A DNA stretch of 21,737 nucleotides from Vicinamibacteria bacterium (GTDB taxonomy: Bacteria > Acidobacteriota > Vicinamibacteria > Vicinamibacterales > UBA2999), in the NCBI GenBank assembly GCA_025938035.1, contig JAICQE010000059.1, forward strand, positions 1 through 21,737, written 5' to 3'. Positions within the stretch are counted from its first letter, which is position 1. The number at the start of each line of letters is the position of its first letter. Below the pieces are notes generated by a model, which made no database searches, was not told the DNA's origin, and worked only from the letters and a program-made list of their open reading frames with translations. The translations under genes were made by a program, and so were the position numbers. Positions 7,834 through 14,556 of the stretch are shown piece after piece.

Positions 7834-7948
7834 TACAGCAGACTCCCGCCAGGGCGCACCCAGTGGGAAGCCACGGGACTTTATCACCAAAAGCCCTATC
7901 TGAGCAGGGGGAGGCCGGGCAGCGGCAGCAAAACGCGTCTCTTCAGGC

Positions 7949-9625
7949 CTAACGACCCGGTTCCATGCCGGCCCTTTCCCGGACCACATAAAACCGGTCA
8001 GCCGACGCCCCACCAAGCGTCTCCACAGTGCCGTTCGGCCACCGGACGATCACCCGGTCGACCGACGCCGCCGTTCCCAGCCCGAAATGCACCCGTGTGT
8101 CGTTATGTGAAATGTAGCTTCCGCCGCTCCGCACTTCCGCCACCTGGCGGCGCGAGCCGGCCTGGACCGTCACCCTCGCGCCGATCGCCGAGCGATTGCT
8201 CGTCTTCCCCTCGAGCCTGAACGTGACCCAGTGTCCCCCCGTCGAATCGTTCCGCAGCAGAATCGGCCGATCGTCAATCACCGACACCAGGATGTCGGTA
8301 TCGCCGTCGTTATCGTAGTCGCCGAACGCGGCGCCGCGGCTCGACTGCTGGGTAAGCAGCGGACCGGCGACCTGCATGGTGATGTGGCGGTATTGGCCGC
8401 GGCCAACATTGCGGAAAAGCTGGTTGCGCTGCCGGTAGGAGCTCGTTCCTGTCTTCTCCACATCCGGATAGACATGCCCGTTGGCAATGAACACGTCGAG
8501 GAGCGCGTCGTTGTCCACGTCGATGAAGCCGACACCCCATCCCAGATACGGGCCGAGCGTCGCCGCCAGGCCGGAGCGGAAGCTGGCGTCAACGAACAGC
8601 CCGTTGCCCTCATTGCGGTACAGCGAGGTGTAGTCCTGCGCGAAGTTCGTCTTCACCAGATCGAGCCGTCCGTCGCCGTTGTAGTCACCAACGTCCACGC
8701 CCATCCCGGCCTGCTCGCGGCCGTCGGCGCTCACCGCGAGCCCGGATTGCAAGGCGCGCTCGCTGAACGTGCCATTCCGGCGGTTCTGGAAGAACAGGTT
8801 CGGCGTGGAATCGTTCGCCACGAAGATATCCAGCCACCCGTCATCGTCGAGATCGCTGAAGACGACGCCGAAGCCGTAGTGTCCGGGATCAACGATGCCC
8901 GCACTCCTGGTGACGTTCGTGAATACGCCCTTGCCATCGTTGCGATACAGGGTGTCTGGCTCTCCCGGAAGCGGGCGAGGGCCGCAGAACGAGTCGATGT
9001 TCATGAACCGGCCGCATTCGCTTTGCCCGCGCATCGGCACGTTCCCGGGGACAAATCGCACGTAGTTCGCGACGTAGAGGTCAACGTGCCCGTCGCGATC
9101 GTAGTCGCCGAACGCGCAGCCGGTGCTCCAGCGCGGATCCTGCGCCTGGCGTGTGGCGGTGAACGTGCGGCCGTCGACATTGCGCCACAGCACGTTGGGT
9201 CCGAACGCGGTGACATACACATCCTCGAAGCCGTCGTTGTCGTAATCCGCGATGCAGACTCCGGTCCCCCAACCGCGCCTGATGAGGCCGCTCGCCTTGG
9301 TCACGTCGGTGAATCGAGCGCCGTCGTTGCGGTACAGCGCCACCATCTGGTGGCCCCCCTTGAAGAGCGCCTCAAGCGTGGAGCCGCTGACCAGCAGAAC
9401 GTCGAGATCGCGGTCGTTGTCGTAATCGAAGAACGCGACGCCATTACCGTTCGCGTCCGTGATGAAGTCCTTGGTCGGCGTTCCGGACACGTTGACGAAC
9501 GACGCCAGCCCGGATGAGCTGGTGACGTCCGTGAAGCGGATCCGCAGGTCCTGCCCCGCCTGCGGCGAAGCCATCACGATCGCAGCAATGCAGAAGGACA
9601 ACGACGCGCGGGCGGGGAGCGTCAT
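7949..9625 (-). CDS. CRTAC1/UnbV family FG-GAP repeat protein
   Basis: This gene encodes a 558-residue exported protein with the same architecture as the product of 2260-3969 but clearly diverged. Residues 1-24 are a signal peptide (LSFCIAAIVMASPQAG). Seven FG-GAP-type repeats with DxDxDGxxD loops follow (FFDYDNDRDLDVL, IADYDNDGFEDVY, FGDYDRDGHVDLY, FSDLDDDGWLDIF, VGDYNGDGRLDLV, FIDVDNDALLDVF, FGDYDNDGDTDIL), consistent with a seven-bladed propeller. The ASPIC/UnbV domain is at the C terminus (AIGARVTVQAG, SGGSYISHNDTRVHFGLG, VRWPNGTVETLG). No convincing Shine-Dalgarno sequence precedes the ATG at 9625. The gene is divergent from the TPR gene at 9745, and the receptor at 4175-7738 lies downstream but has its own promoter. 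The role is unknown; an extracellular binding protein is the family expectation. Confidence 0.9.
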   Translation of the reverse strand: MTLPARASLSFCIAAIVMASPQAGQDLRIRFTDVTSSSGLASFVNVSGTPTKDFITDANGNGVAFFDYDNDRDLDVLLVSGSTLEALFKGGHQMVALYRNDGARFTDVTKASGLIRRGWGTGVCIADYDNDGFEDVYVTAFGPNVLWRNVDGRTFTATRQAQDPRWSTGCAFGDYDRDGHVDLYVANYVRFVPGNVPMRGQSECGRFMNIDSFCGPRPLPGEPDTLYRNDGKGVFTNVTRSAGIVDPGHYGFGVVFSDLDDDGWLDIFVANDSTPNLFFQNRRNGTFSERALQSGLAVSADGREQAGMGVDVGDYNGDGRLDLVKTNFAQDYTSLYRNEGNGLFVDASFRSGLAATLGPYLGWGVGFIDVDNDALLDVFIANGHVYPDVEKTGTSSYRQRNQLFRNVGRGQYRHITMQVAGPLLTQQSSRGAAFGDYDNDGDTDILVSVIDDRPILLRNDSTGGHWVTFRLEGKTSNRSAIGARVTVQAGSRRQVAEVRSGGSYISHNDTRVHFGLGTAASVDRVIVRWPNGTVETLGGASADRFYVVRERAGMEPGR

Positions 9626-9633
9626 CGAGGCGC

Positions 9634-9671
9634 GCCGAGTCTACTCGGCAGCGATCGAATTGTAAAATTCG
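9634..9671. promoter_or_regulatory. Two adjacent dyads in a divergent intergenic region
   Basis: GCCGAGT-CT-ACTCGGC (9634-9649) and CGAATT-GTAA-AATTCG (9656-9671) are two perfect inverted repeats six bases apart. They lie in the 119-base gap between the divergent CRTAC1 (minus, from 9625) and TPR (plus, from 9745) genes, next to the only AT-rich stretch of the gap (a TAAAAT at about 9674). The two-base centre of the first dyad suits a protein operator better than an RNA hairpin. No hexamer pair good enough to name a promoter was found. Confidence 0.4.
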
Positions 9672-9744
9672 TGTAAAATCCCGCCGCCGCCCGCCTTCGC
9701 CGCAGGCTCGTTTTCGGCTCCGGCGTGGCAGGCCGGTCACACCA

Positions 9745-11352
9745 ATGCGTTCGAAACGTGCGACGGTCGGGGTTCTCCTCGCGCTGCTGCTGCCCCTTCC
9801 GGTCGCCGCGCAGAAGGACTCGTTCGTCGATTCGTTCATCGCCTTTCACAGCGCGCTGGCGGGCACTTACGGCGACGAAGGTGCCGCCGTCACCGCCGCG
9901 CTCGACGGCATGGCGTCGAGCCTCGACGTGTGGGAACAGACGCAGGTAAAGGCGGAAGCTGCCCTGAAAGCGCGGGCCGGCGTCACGCCCGGCGAACTCG
10001 CCCTGTTCTATGCCGAGCACATCCGCTTCGAAGACGCGCAGCGCGCGGCGGCGGAGGCCATCGCCGCTGAACCGGCGCGCGGTTCTCTACGGACATTCAG
10101 GGGCCTGCTGCAGGAGGCGGCAGGGCACCGCACCGACGCAGCGGCTACATTCGCGGCCGCTGCCAGGAACGATCCGCGCGATCCGATCGCGATCTACCTG
10201 GCTGCCTCTCGCACGCCGCCGACGGCTTCGCCGGAAGCGCTCCAGGCATTTTCTGTGGCGCTGATGACGGCCGCCGCGGCCAGCAGGGTGCAGCGCGCGC
10301 CGTTTCTCCAGTTCGAGCTGATCAACGATTTCCGGTCGAAGGTGCCGGTCTTCTCGCCTGCCGCGTACGAGGACGGCTTCGCGCTGTTCGCAGCCGGACG
10401 CTTCCGTGACGCGGTTGCGCGCTTCAAGGCCGCCGCAGCCGTCGATCCGCTGATCGTCGATGCGGCCGCCCGCAATCCACAAGTGCAGACCGGCGTTGCG
10501 GCGCTCAGGGGTAAGCAGGGGCCGCAGGCAATCCAGCAGCTCGAGGCAGCGGCCAAAGCGCTGCCGAATTCGTCCGAGGCCCATCGTCTTCTTGGCGTCA
10601 CGTACCGCGCGACCGCGCGGCTCGGCGACAGCATCCGTCATCTCGAGAGCGCCGTTCGCCTGGCGCCTGGCGACGAGCGTGCGCGCGTCACGCTCGGCGC
10701 TACGCTCGCTGAAGCGGGCAGGCTGCCCGAGGGCGAACGCGTCCTTCGCGAAACGGTGACAATGATGCCGAAGTCCGGCGAGGCCCGCTGGGCGCTGGCG
10801 CGCGTCTACGAACGTCAGAACCGGGGCCTCGAGGCGATCGCTGCGCTCGAAGAGGCTGCCCTGCTGACGGTTGTCGCCGGAAAAGCCGCGCTGTACTGGC
10901 GGATAGCGGAGCTCGCGCACCGCCATCAGGACTACGACCGCGTCGTCGTGGCGCTGACGCATCGCGCGCGGCTGCTGCCGAATGAAGGCCACGCGCACAA
11001 GGATCTCGGGCTCGCCTTCGGGCGGCTCGGGCGCAGCGACGAGGCGCTGATCGAACTACTGATGGCGACGCTGCTCGGCGTCGAGGACGCGGAAACTCTC
11101 GTTGCCATCGGTCAAATCCACCTCGGCGACGAGCGGTTTGACGCCGCCGAACGCGCGCTTCGCGCGGCCGTCGTGCTGGACCCGAAAAGCGCGCAGGCGC
11201 GTTACGCCCTGGGCATGACGCTGACGCGCGTCGGCCGCGCCGCCGAAGCGAAGGAACATCTGGACGAATTCCAGCGGCTTCGTTCCGCGGTCCTCACCGA
11301 GCAGCAGCGCCAGTTCGAGAAGCAACCGAAGCCGGCTGGAGCGTTGCCGTAA
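9745..11352 (+). CDS. Secreted tetratricopeptide-repeat protein
   Basis: This gene encodes a 535-residue protein with a signal peptide (residues 1-22, VGVLLALLLPLPVAAQ). The rest is almost wholly alpha-helical TPR-type repeats. Clear 34-residue units with the usual A-L-G-Y/A-A pattern include AHRLLGVTYRATARLGDSIR (residues about 275-310), RARVTLGATLAEAGRLPEGE, ARWALARVYERQNRGLEAI, AHKDLGLAFGRLGRSDEAL, and a final ARYALGMTLTRVGRAAEAKE. The family acts as periplasmic or outer-surface protein-binding scaffolds; no enzymatic motif is visible. It is divergent from the CRTAC1 gene, and TPR and CRTAC1 proteins often occur side by side in Acidobacteriota, so a shared process is plausible. It is convergent with the ankyrin gene at 11471. 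The 118-base gap between them has no recognisable terminator. Confidence 0.85.
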   Translation: MRSKRATVGVLLALLLPLPVAAQKDSFVDSFIAFHSALAGTYGDEGAAVTAALDGMASSLDVWEQTQVKAEAALKARAGVTPGELALFYAEHIRFEDAQRAAAEAIAAEPARGSLRTFRGLLQEAAGHRTDAAATFAAAARNDPRDPIAIYLAASRTPPTASPEALQAFSVALMTAAAASRVQRAPFLQFELINDFRSKVPVFSPAAYEDGFALFAAGRFRDAVARFKAAAAVDPLIVDAAARNPQVQTGVAALRGKQGPQAIQQLEAAAKALPNSSEAHRLLGVTYRATARLGDSIRHLESAVRLAPGDERARVTLGATLAEAGRLPEGERVLRETVTMMPKSGEARWALARVYERQNRGLEAIAALEEAALLTVVAGKAALYWRIAELAHRHQDYDRVVVALTHRARLLPNEGHAHKDLGLAFGRLGRSDEALIELLMATLLGVEDAETLVAIGQIHLGDERFDAAERALRAAVVLDPKSAQARYALGMTLTRVGRAAEAKEHLDEFQRLRSAVLTEQQRQFEKQPKPAGALP

Positions 11353-11470
11353 CGAGGGTAACGAAGGCGCGGCACCGACAACACGGCCCGAGGCCGACTC
11401 CGGGAATTCTGATGCATGGATACTCGCTGCTGAACGGCCTCATACCCGGGCCATCGATCCGGCCGTCGGT

Positions 11471-13063
11471 CTAGTTCGCCTTCGCCGCCGCGAACGCATC
11501 AGGGTAGTACTCCTGGAAGATCGCCAGGGTCGATTCTCGCGGCCTTTGCGGTGCACCGCCGCGTCCGCGGCCGCCGCGCCCCCCTCCACCCTGCGCGAGG
11601 TCGAGCGGTGTCACGCCCGCCTTGTTCTTGATCAGCCGCGCGTTCCTCGACGCGAGCACCCTGACGACCGGGTCGCCACGGTTGACGGCCGCGTGCAGCG
11701 CGGTGTTGCCGGCGGTGTTGAAGCTGTCGACGTCCACGCCGCGGTCGAGCAGCAGCTGGACGGCTCCCGCCGCGTCCTCGGGAGTCGGCACGACGATGCG
11801 GATGCCGTCGCCGCGGACGCCGCCATAACCCTGGCCGGCCGCCAGCAGCAGCGCGTTCGTGCCGTCGGGCAGCGTCAGGAACGGATTCGCGCCGCCGTCG
11901 AGCAGCGCCTTGATCACCGCCGTGTCCCCGGTGCGCGACGCACGCATCAGCGGCGTGGTGCCCTCACCGAAATTCATCGTCGAGCCCGCGTCGTGGTGGC
12001 GCTTCAATGGGCGCGTCTTGAGGCGTGCGTCGGGATCCGCGCCTTTCTGCAGCAGCCGGCGGACGATGTCCACGCCGTCCAGCGTGTCGGTGAGAATCGG
12101 CGCGGGACGCCCCTGCACCCACTGCAGGCTGTTCATGTCGGCCGCGGCGTAGAGCGCGCCCATCCCGGCCAGATCGAGGACGTTCGGGTCGGCGCCCTTG
12201 TCGAGGAGCACCGCCGCCAGGTCGTAATGCACGTTGATGATGGCGAAGACGAGCGCCGAGGTGCCGATGCCGTTGTCGGCGCTGCGCATCTCCTCCGGCT
12301 TCAGCGGCACATCGGTCTGCGGCAGCGCGGCGAGATTCAGGTTGGCGCCAAGTTCGGCGAGCGTCCGTGCCGCGTCGACGGCGCCCTGGCGGGCGGCGAA
12401 CATCAGCGCCGTCCAGCCGCCGCGCGGGAACGGCGAGTTCGGCCCGCCGCTGCGCGGGAACTCCAGCACCGGCGCGTCGATGACCCTCGAGCGCGCATCG
12501 ATGGCGGCGCCGCCTTCGACCAGCGCCCGGACGGCGCCGGCATGGTTCTCCGCCGCTGCCCACATCAGCGCCGTCTCGCCGAACCAGCGTTCGCGCGCGT
12601 TCACGTCGGCGCCGGCGGCGATCAGCCGCTTCAGCGCGTCCACCTTGCCAGTACGCGCGGCCGTCATGACGACCGGTTCGCCCGCGCCGGTTACCGTGTT
12701 GGGATCCGCGCCGGCCTCGAGGAGCAGCGAGAGCACCGGCTCGCTGCCGTTCGTGGCCGCGAGCGTGATCGGACGCAGACCGTAGCGGTTGGATGCCGTG
12801 ACATCGGCCCGCGCGCCGATGAGCAGCCGCACCAGCTCGACGTCATTCGCCTGCACAGCGAAGTGCAGCGCTGTCGTGCCGTCGGGCTGGGCCTCATTGA
12901 CGATGGTTTTGCTACGCAGCAGCGACTTGACCGCGGCGTGGTCGCCGCGCTTCACCGCGGCGACAAGCGGACGCGGGCTCTGTGCGCCAGGCGCCACTGC
13001 AAAAGCAACCAGCAGTGCGCCGGCGAGGAAGCCACGGAGGCACGAAGACACGGAGATACTCAA
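11471..13063 (-). CDS. Secreted ankyrin-repeat protein (last gene of the operon)
   Basis: This gene encodes about 530 residues of ankyrin repeats after a signal peptide (LRGFLAGALLVAFAVAPGAQ). At least ten repeats are visible with the G-T-T-A-L-H/M and LL-x-x-GAD-x-N signatures (for example DGTTALHFAVQANDVELVRL, FGETALMWAAAENHAGAVRA, GGWTALMFAARQGAVDAART, NTALHAAVNRGDPVVRVL). A Gly/Arg-rich stretch (GGGGRGGRGRGG) precedes the C-terminal helix. The start is uncertain: TTG at 13063 has GGAG ten bases upstream, GTG at 13051 has none, and the long in-frame reading up to 13483 would overlap the DUF1552 gene and is rejected. Both candidate starts and the ribosome-binding site lie in the inverted repeat at 13032-13097. 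It is the fourth gene of the ankyrin, DUF1592, DUF1552, ankyrin set. The family mediates protein-protein contacts; the partner is unknown. Confidence 0.85.
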   Translation of the reverse strand: MSISVSSCLRGFLAGALLVAFAVAPGAQSPRPLVAAVKRGDHAAVKSLLRSKTIVNEAQPDGTTALHFAVQANDVELVRLLIGARADVTASNRYGLRPITLAATNGSEPVLSLLLEAGADPNTVTGAGEPVVMTAARTGKVDALKRLIAAGADVNARERWFGETALMWAAAENHAGAVRALVEGGAAIDARSRVIDAPVLEFPRSGGPNSPFPRGGWTALMFAARQGAVDAARTLAELGANLNLAALPQTDVPLKPEEMRSADNGIGTSALVFAIINVHYDLAAVLLDKGADPNVLDLAGMGALYAAADMNSLQWVQGRPAPILTDTLDGVDIVRRLLQKGADPDARLKTRPLKRHHDAGSTMNFGEGTTPLMRASRTGDTAVIKALLDGGANPFLTLPDGTNALLLAAGQGYGGVRGDGIRIVVPTPEDAAGAVQLLLDRGVDVDSFNTAGNTALHAAVNRGDPVVRVLASRNARLIKNKAGVTPLDLAQGGGGRGGRGRGGAPQRPRESTLAIFQEYYPDAFAAAKAN

Positions 13064-13097
13064 AAGTGTTTGTCTCCGTGCCTCCGTGTCTCCGTGG
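13032..13097. repeat. Inverted CACGGAG-word repeat (hairpin) between DUF1552 and ankyrin genes
   Basis: Left arm 13032-13055 and right arm 13074-13097 are complementary at 21 of 24 positions, with an 18-base loop. Each arm is three copies of an 8-base CCACGGAG/GCACGGAG-type word. On the minus strand the first arm begins 13 bases after the DUF1552 stop (13111), and the second arm already encodes the first residues of the downstream ankyrin protein. Its loop shares TTGAG-N-AT with the sister copy at 14496-14555. Confidence 0.9.
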
Positions 13098-13110
13098 CCG
13101 ATCACGCAGT

Positions 13111-14433
13111 TCACGCGTTCAGATCGAGCGCGCCCGTACTGACGCCGAAGCGATCGATCTCGGCGCCGAACTTCTGCGCCACCGTCAGCATCGGGTTCGC
13201 GAGCGGCGTGCCGCGCGGCGCCACGAGGTGGCGGTTGCCGCTGAACAGCCCGGCGCCCCTGCCCACCATCAGGTACGGCACGTCGAGCGCCGAGTGCGAA
13301 TTGCTGTCGCTCATCCCGCTGCCCCACAGCACCACCGAATGATCGAGCAGGGTCCCGTCGCCGTCCGGCGTCTTCCGCAGCCGGTCGAGGAACCGGCCGA
13401 ACACCTCGACCTGCCAGGTATTCAGCTTGACCAGCAGCGCCAGCTTGTCCGCCTCGTTGCCGTGATGCGAGACGTGATGCCACGGCTCGTTGAAGCCCAG
13501 GTTCGGGAACACCAGCTGGCTCGCTTCACGATTGAGCATGAACGAGAAGACGCGGGTGAGATCGGCTTCCCATGCCAGGGCCATCAGGTCGAACATCACC
13601 GTGGCATGCTCTTCCCACGTCTCGGGAACGCCAATCGGTGCATTCGGCGCGTCCGGCCGCGCCTGCGCCTGACGTTCAGCGCGCTGAATCCGTCCTTCGA
13701 TCTCCCGTACGTGCGCGAGATACTCGTCCAGGCGCGCCTTGTCGCGCGTCCCGAGCCCGCGTTCCAACGCCGTGACGTCGCCCTGCACGGAGTCGAGGAT
13801 GCTGCGGTTCTGCCGCATGCGGCGAAGGCGATCCTCCGGCGAGCCGGGACGGCCGAACAGCCGCTCGAACACCACGCGCGGATTCGTCTCGAGCGGCATC
13901 GGCGTCGTCGGCGTCTTCCACGAAATCGTGTTCATGTAGGCGCAGCTGTAGCCGACGTCGCACGCGCCGACGTATCCAGTCAGATCCTCAGTCGCAATCT
14001 CGAGCGATGGAAAGACGGTGTCGGCGCCGATTGTGTTCGCGATGATCTGATCGAGCGACGTGCCGGCAACGAAGTCCTCCGCTTCGGTGCGCTTGGGTGC
14101 GCTCCCCGTGAGCCAGGTGCCGCTGCTCACGGCGTGGGTGCCTGCGGGCGGACGGTCGATGTTCGACACGACGGTGATCGAGTCGCGGAAGGATTCGATC
14201 GGTTTCAGAATCGGGCTGAACTCGAAGCCGACGCCGCGGGTGGCCGGCGTCCAGTGGCTCGGCCGCTCACCCATCGGGACGAAGATGGCCCCAAACCGGC
14301 GCGTTGGAGCACCTGCCGTCTTGACGGTCGCCGTCAGCGCAGGAACCATCGCGTCGAGCAACGGCAGCGCCAGGGTGGCCCCCATCCCGCGCAGCATCGT
14401 CCGCCGCGACAACGCCTTTTTCGTTACGAACAT
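13111..14433 (-). CDS. DUF1552 domain protein with Tat signal
   Basis: This gene encodes a 440-residue protein. The ATG at 14433 is chosen because AAGGAG (14445-14440) lies six bases upstream and a twin-arginine signal follows at once: SRRTMLRG at residues 9-16, then a hydrophobic stretch ATLALPLLDAMV. Longer in-frame readings up to 14499 lack both. The body matches the DUF1552 family (FGAIFVPMGERPSHWTP, FSPILKPIESFRDSITVVSN, ending in a VVLWGSGMSDSNSHSALDVPYLMVG stretch that resembles the sulfatase-like DUF1501/DUF1552 C-terminal region). Tat export implies folding, perhaps with a cofactor, before crossing the membrane. DUF1552 genes are regularly found beside DUF1592 cytochrome-type genes in Planctomycetes and Acidobacteriota, as here (123 bases upstream). 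The reaction is unknown. Confidence 0.9.
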   Translation of the reverse strand: MFVTKKALSRRTMLRGMGATLALPLLDAMVPALTATVKTAGAPTRRFGAIFVPMGERPSHWTPATRGVGFEFSPILKPIESFRDSITVVSNIDRPPAGTHAVSSGTWLTGSAPKRTEAEDFVAGTSLDQIIANTIGADTVFPSLEIATEDLTGYVGACDVGYSCAYMNTISWKTPTTPMPLETNPRVVFERLFGRPGSPEDRLRRMRQNRSILDSVQGDVTALERGLGTRDKARLDEYLAHVREIEGRIQRAERQAQARPDAPNAPIGVPETWEEHATVMFDLMALAWEADLTRVFSFMLNREASQLVFPNLGFNEPWHHVSHHGNEADKLALLVKLNTWQVEVFGRFLDRLRKTPDGDGTLLDHSVVLWGSGMSDSNSHSALDVPYLMVGRGAGLFSGNRHLVAPRGTPLANPMLTVAQKFGAEIDRFGVSTGALDLNA

Positions 14434-14439
14434 GAGCCG

Positions 14440-14445
14440 CTCCTT
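14440..14445 (-). promoter_or_regulatory. Ribosome-binding site of the DUF1552 gene
   Basis: AAGGAG on the minus strand with six-base spacing to the ATG at 14433. It fixes the start and leaves a 66-base leader inside the operon after the upstream repeat. Confidence 0.75.
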
Positions 14446-14495
14446 GGCCACGCCGAGTAAGGGTGTACTACGATACGCCTGATCGTTTCGGTCTG

Positions 14496-14555
14496 CCACG
14501 GAGCCACGGAAACACGGAGATTCTCAAGTTGCTCCGTGGCTTCGTGCCTCCGTGG
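14496..14555. repeat. Inverted CACGGAG-word repeat (hairpin) between DUF1592 and DUF1552 genes
   Basis: Left arm 14496-14519 and right arm 14532-14555 are complementary at 20 of 24 positions around a 12-base loop. The word is the same CCACGGAG-type 8-mer as at 13032-13097, and the loops share TTGAG-N-AT, so these are sister copies. On the minus strand the array begins one base after the TGA stop of the DUF1592 gene (14557-14559). Confidence 0.9.
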
Positions 14556-14556
14556 C

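Noticed and set aside
7878..7897. Possible stem GGACTTT/AAAGCCC after the second CRTAC1 gene
   Set aside because: The stem is only six to seven pairs with a mismatch and has no T-run, too weak to call a terminator.
11353..11470. Terminator between the convergent TPR and ankyrin genes
   Set aside because: The gap contains short GC-rich partial repeats but no stable stem followed by a T-run on either strand.
13064..13483. N-terminal extension of the second ankyrin gene up to 13483
   Set aside because: It would overlap the DUF1552 coding region by more than 370 bases in another frame. The signal peptide lies after the repeat, so the start must be near 13063 or 13051.
11546..14460. Plus-strand open frames of 598 and 492 codons
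   Set aside because: They are antisense to the second ankyrin and DUF1552 genes, which have clear domains and export signals. The antisense products show no motifs.
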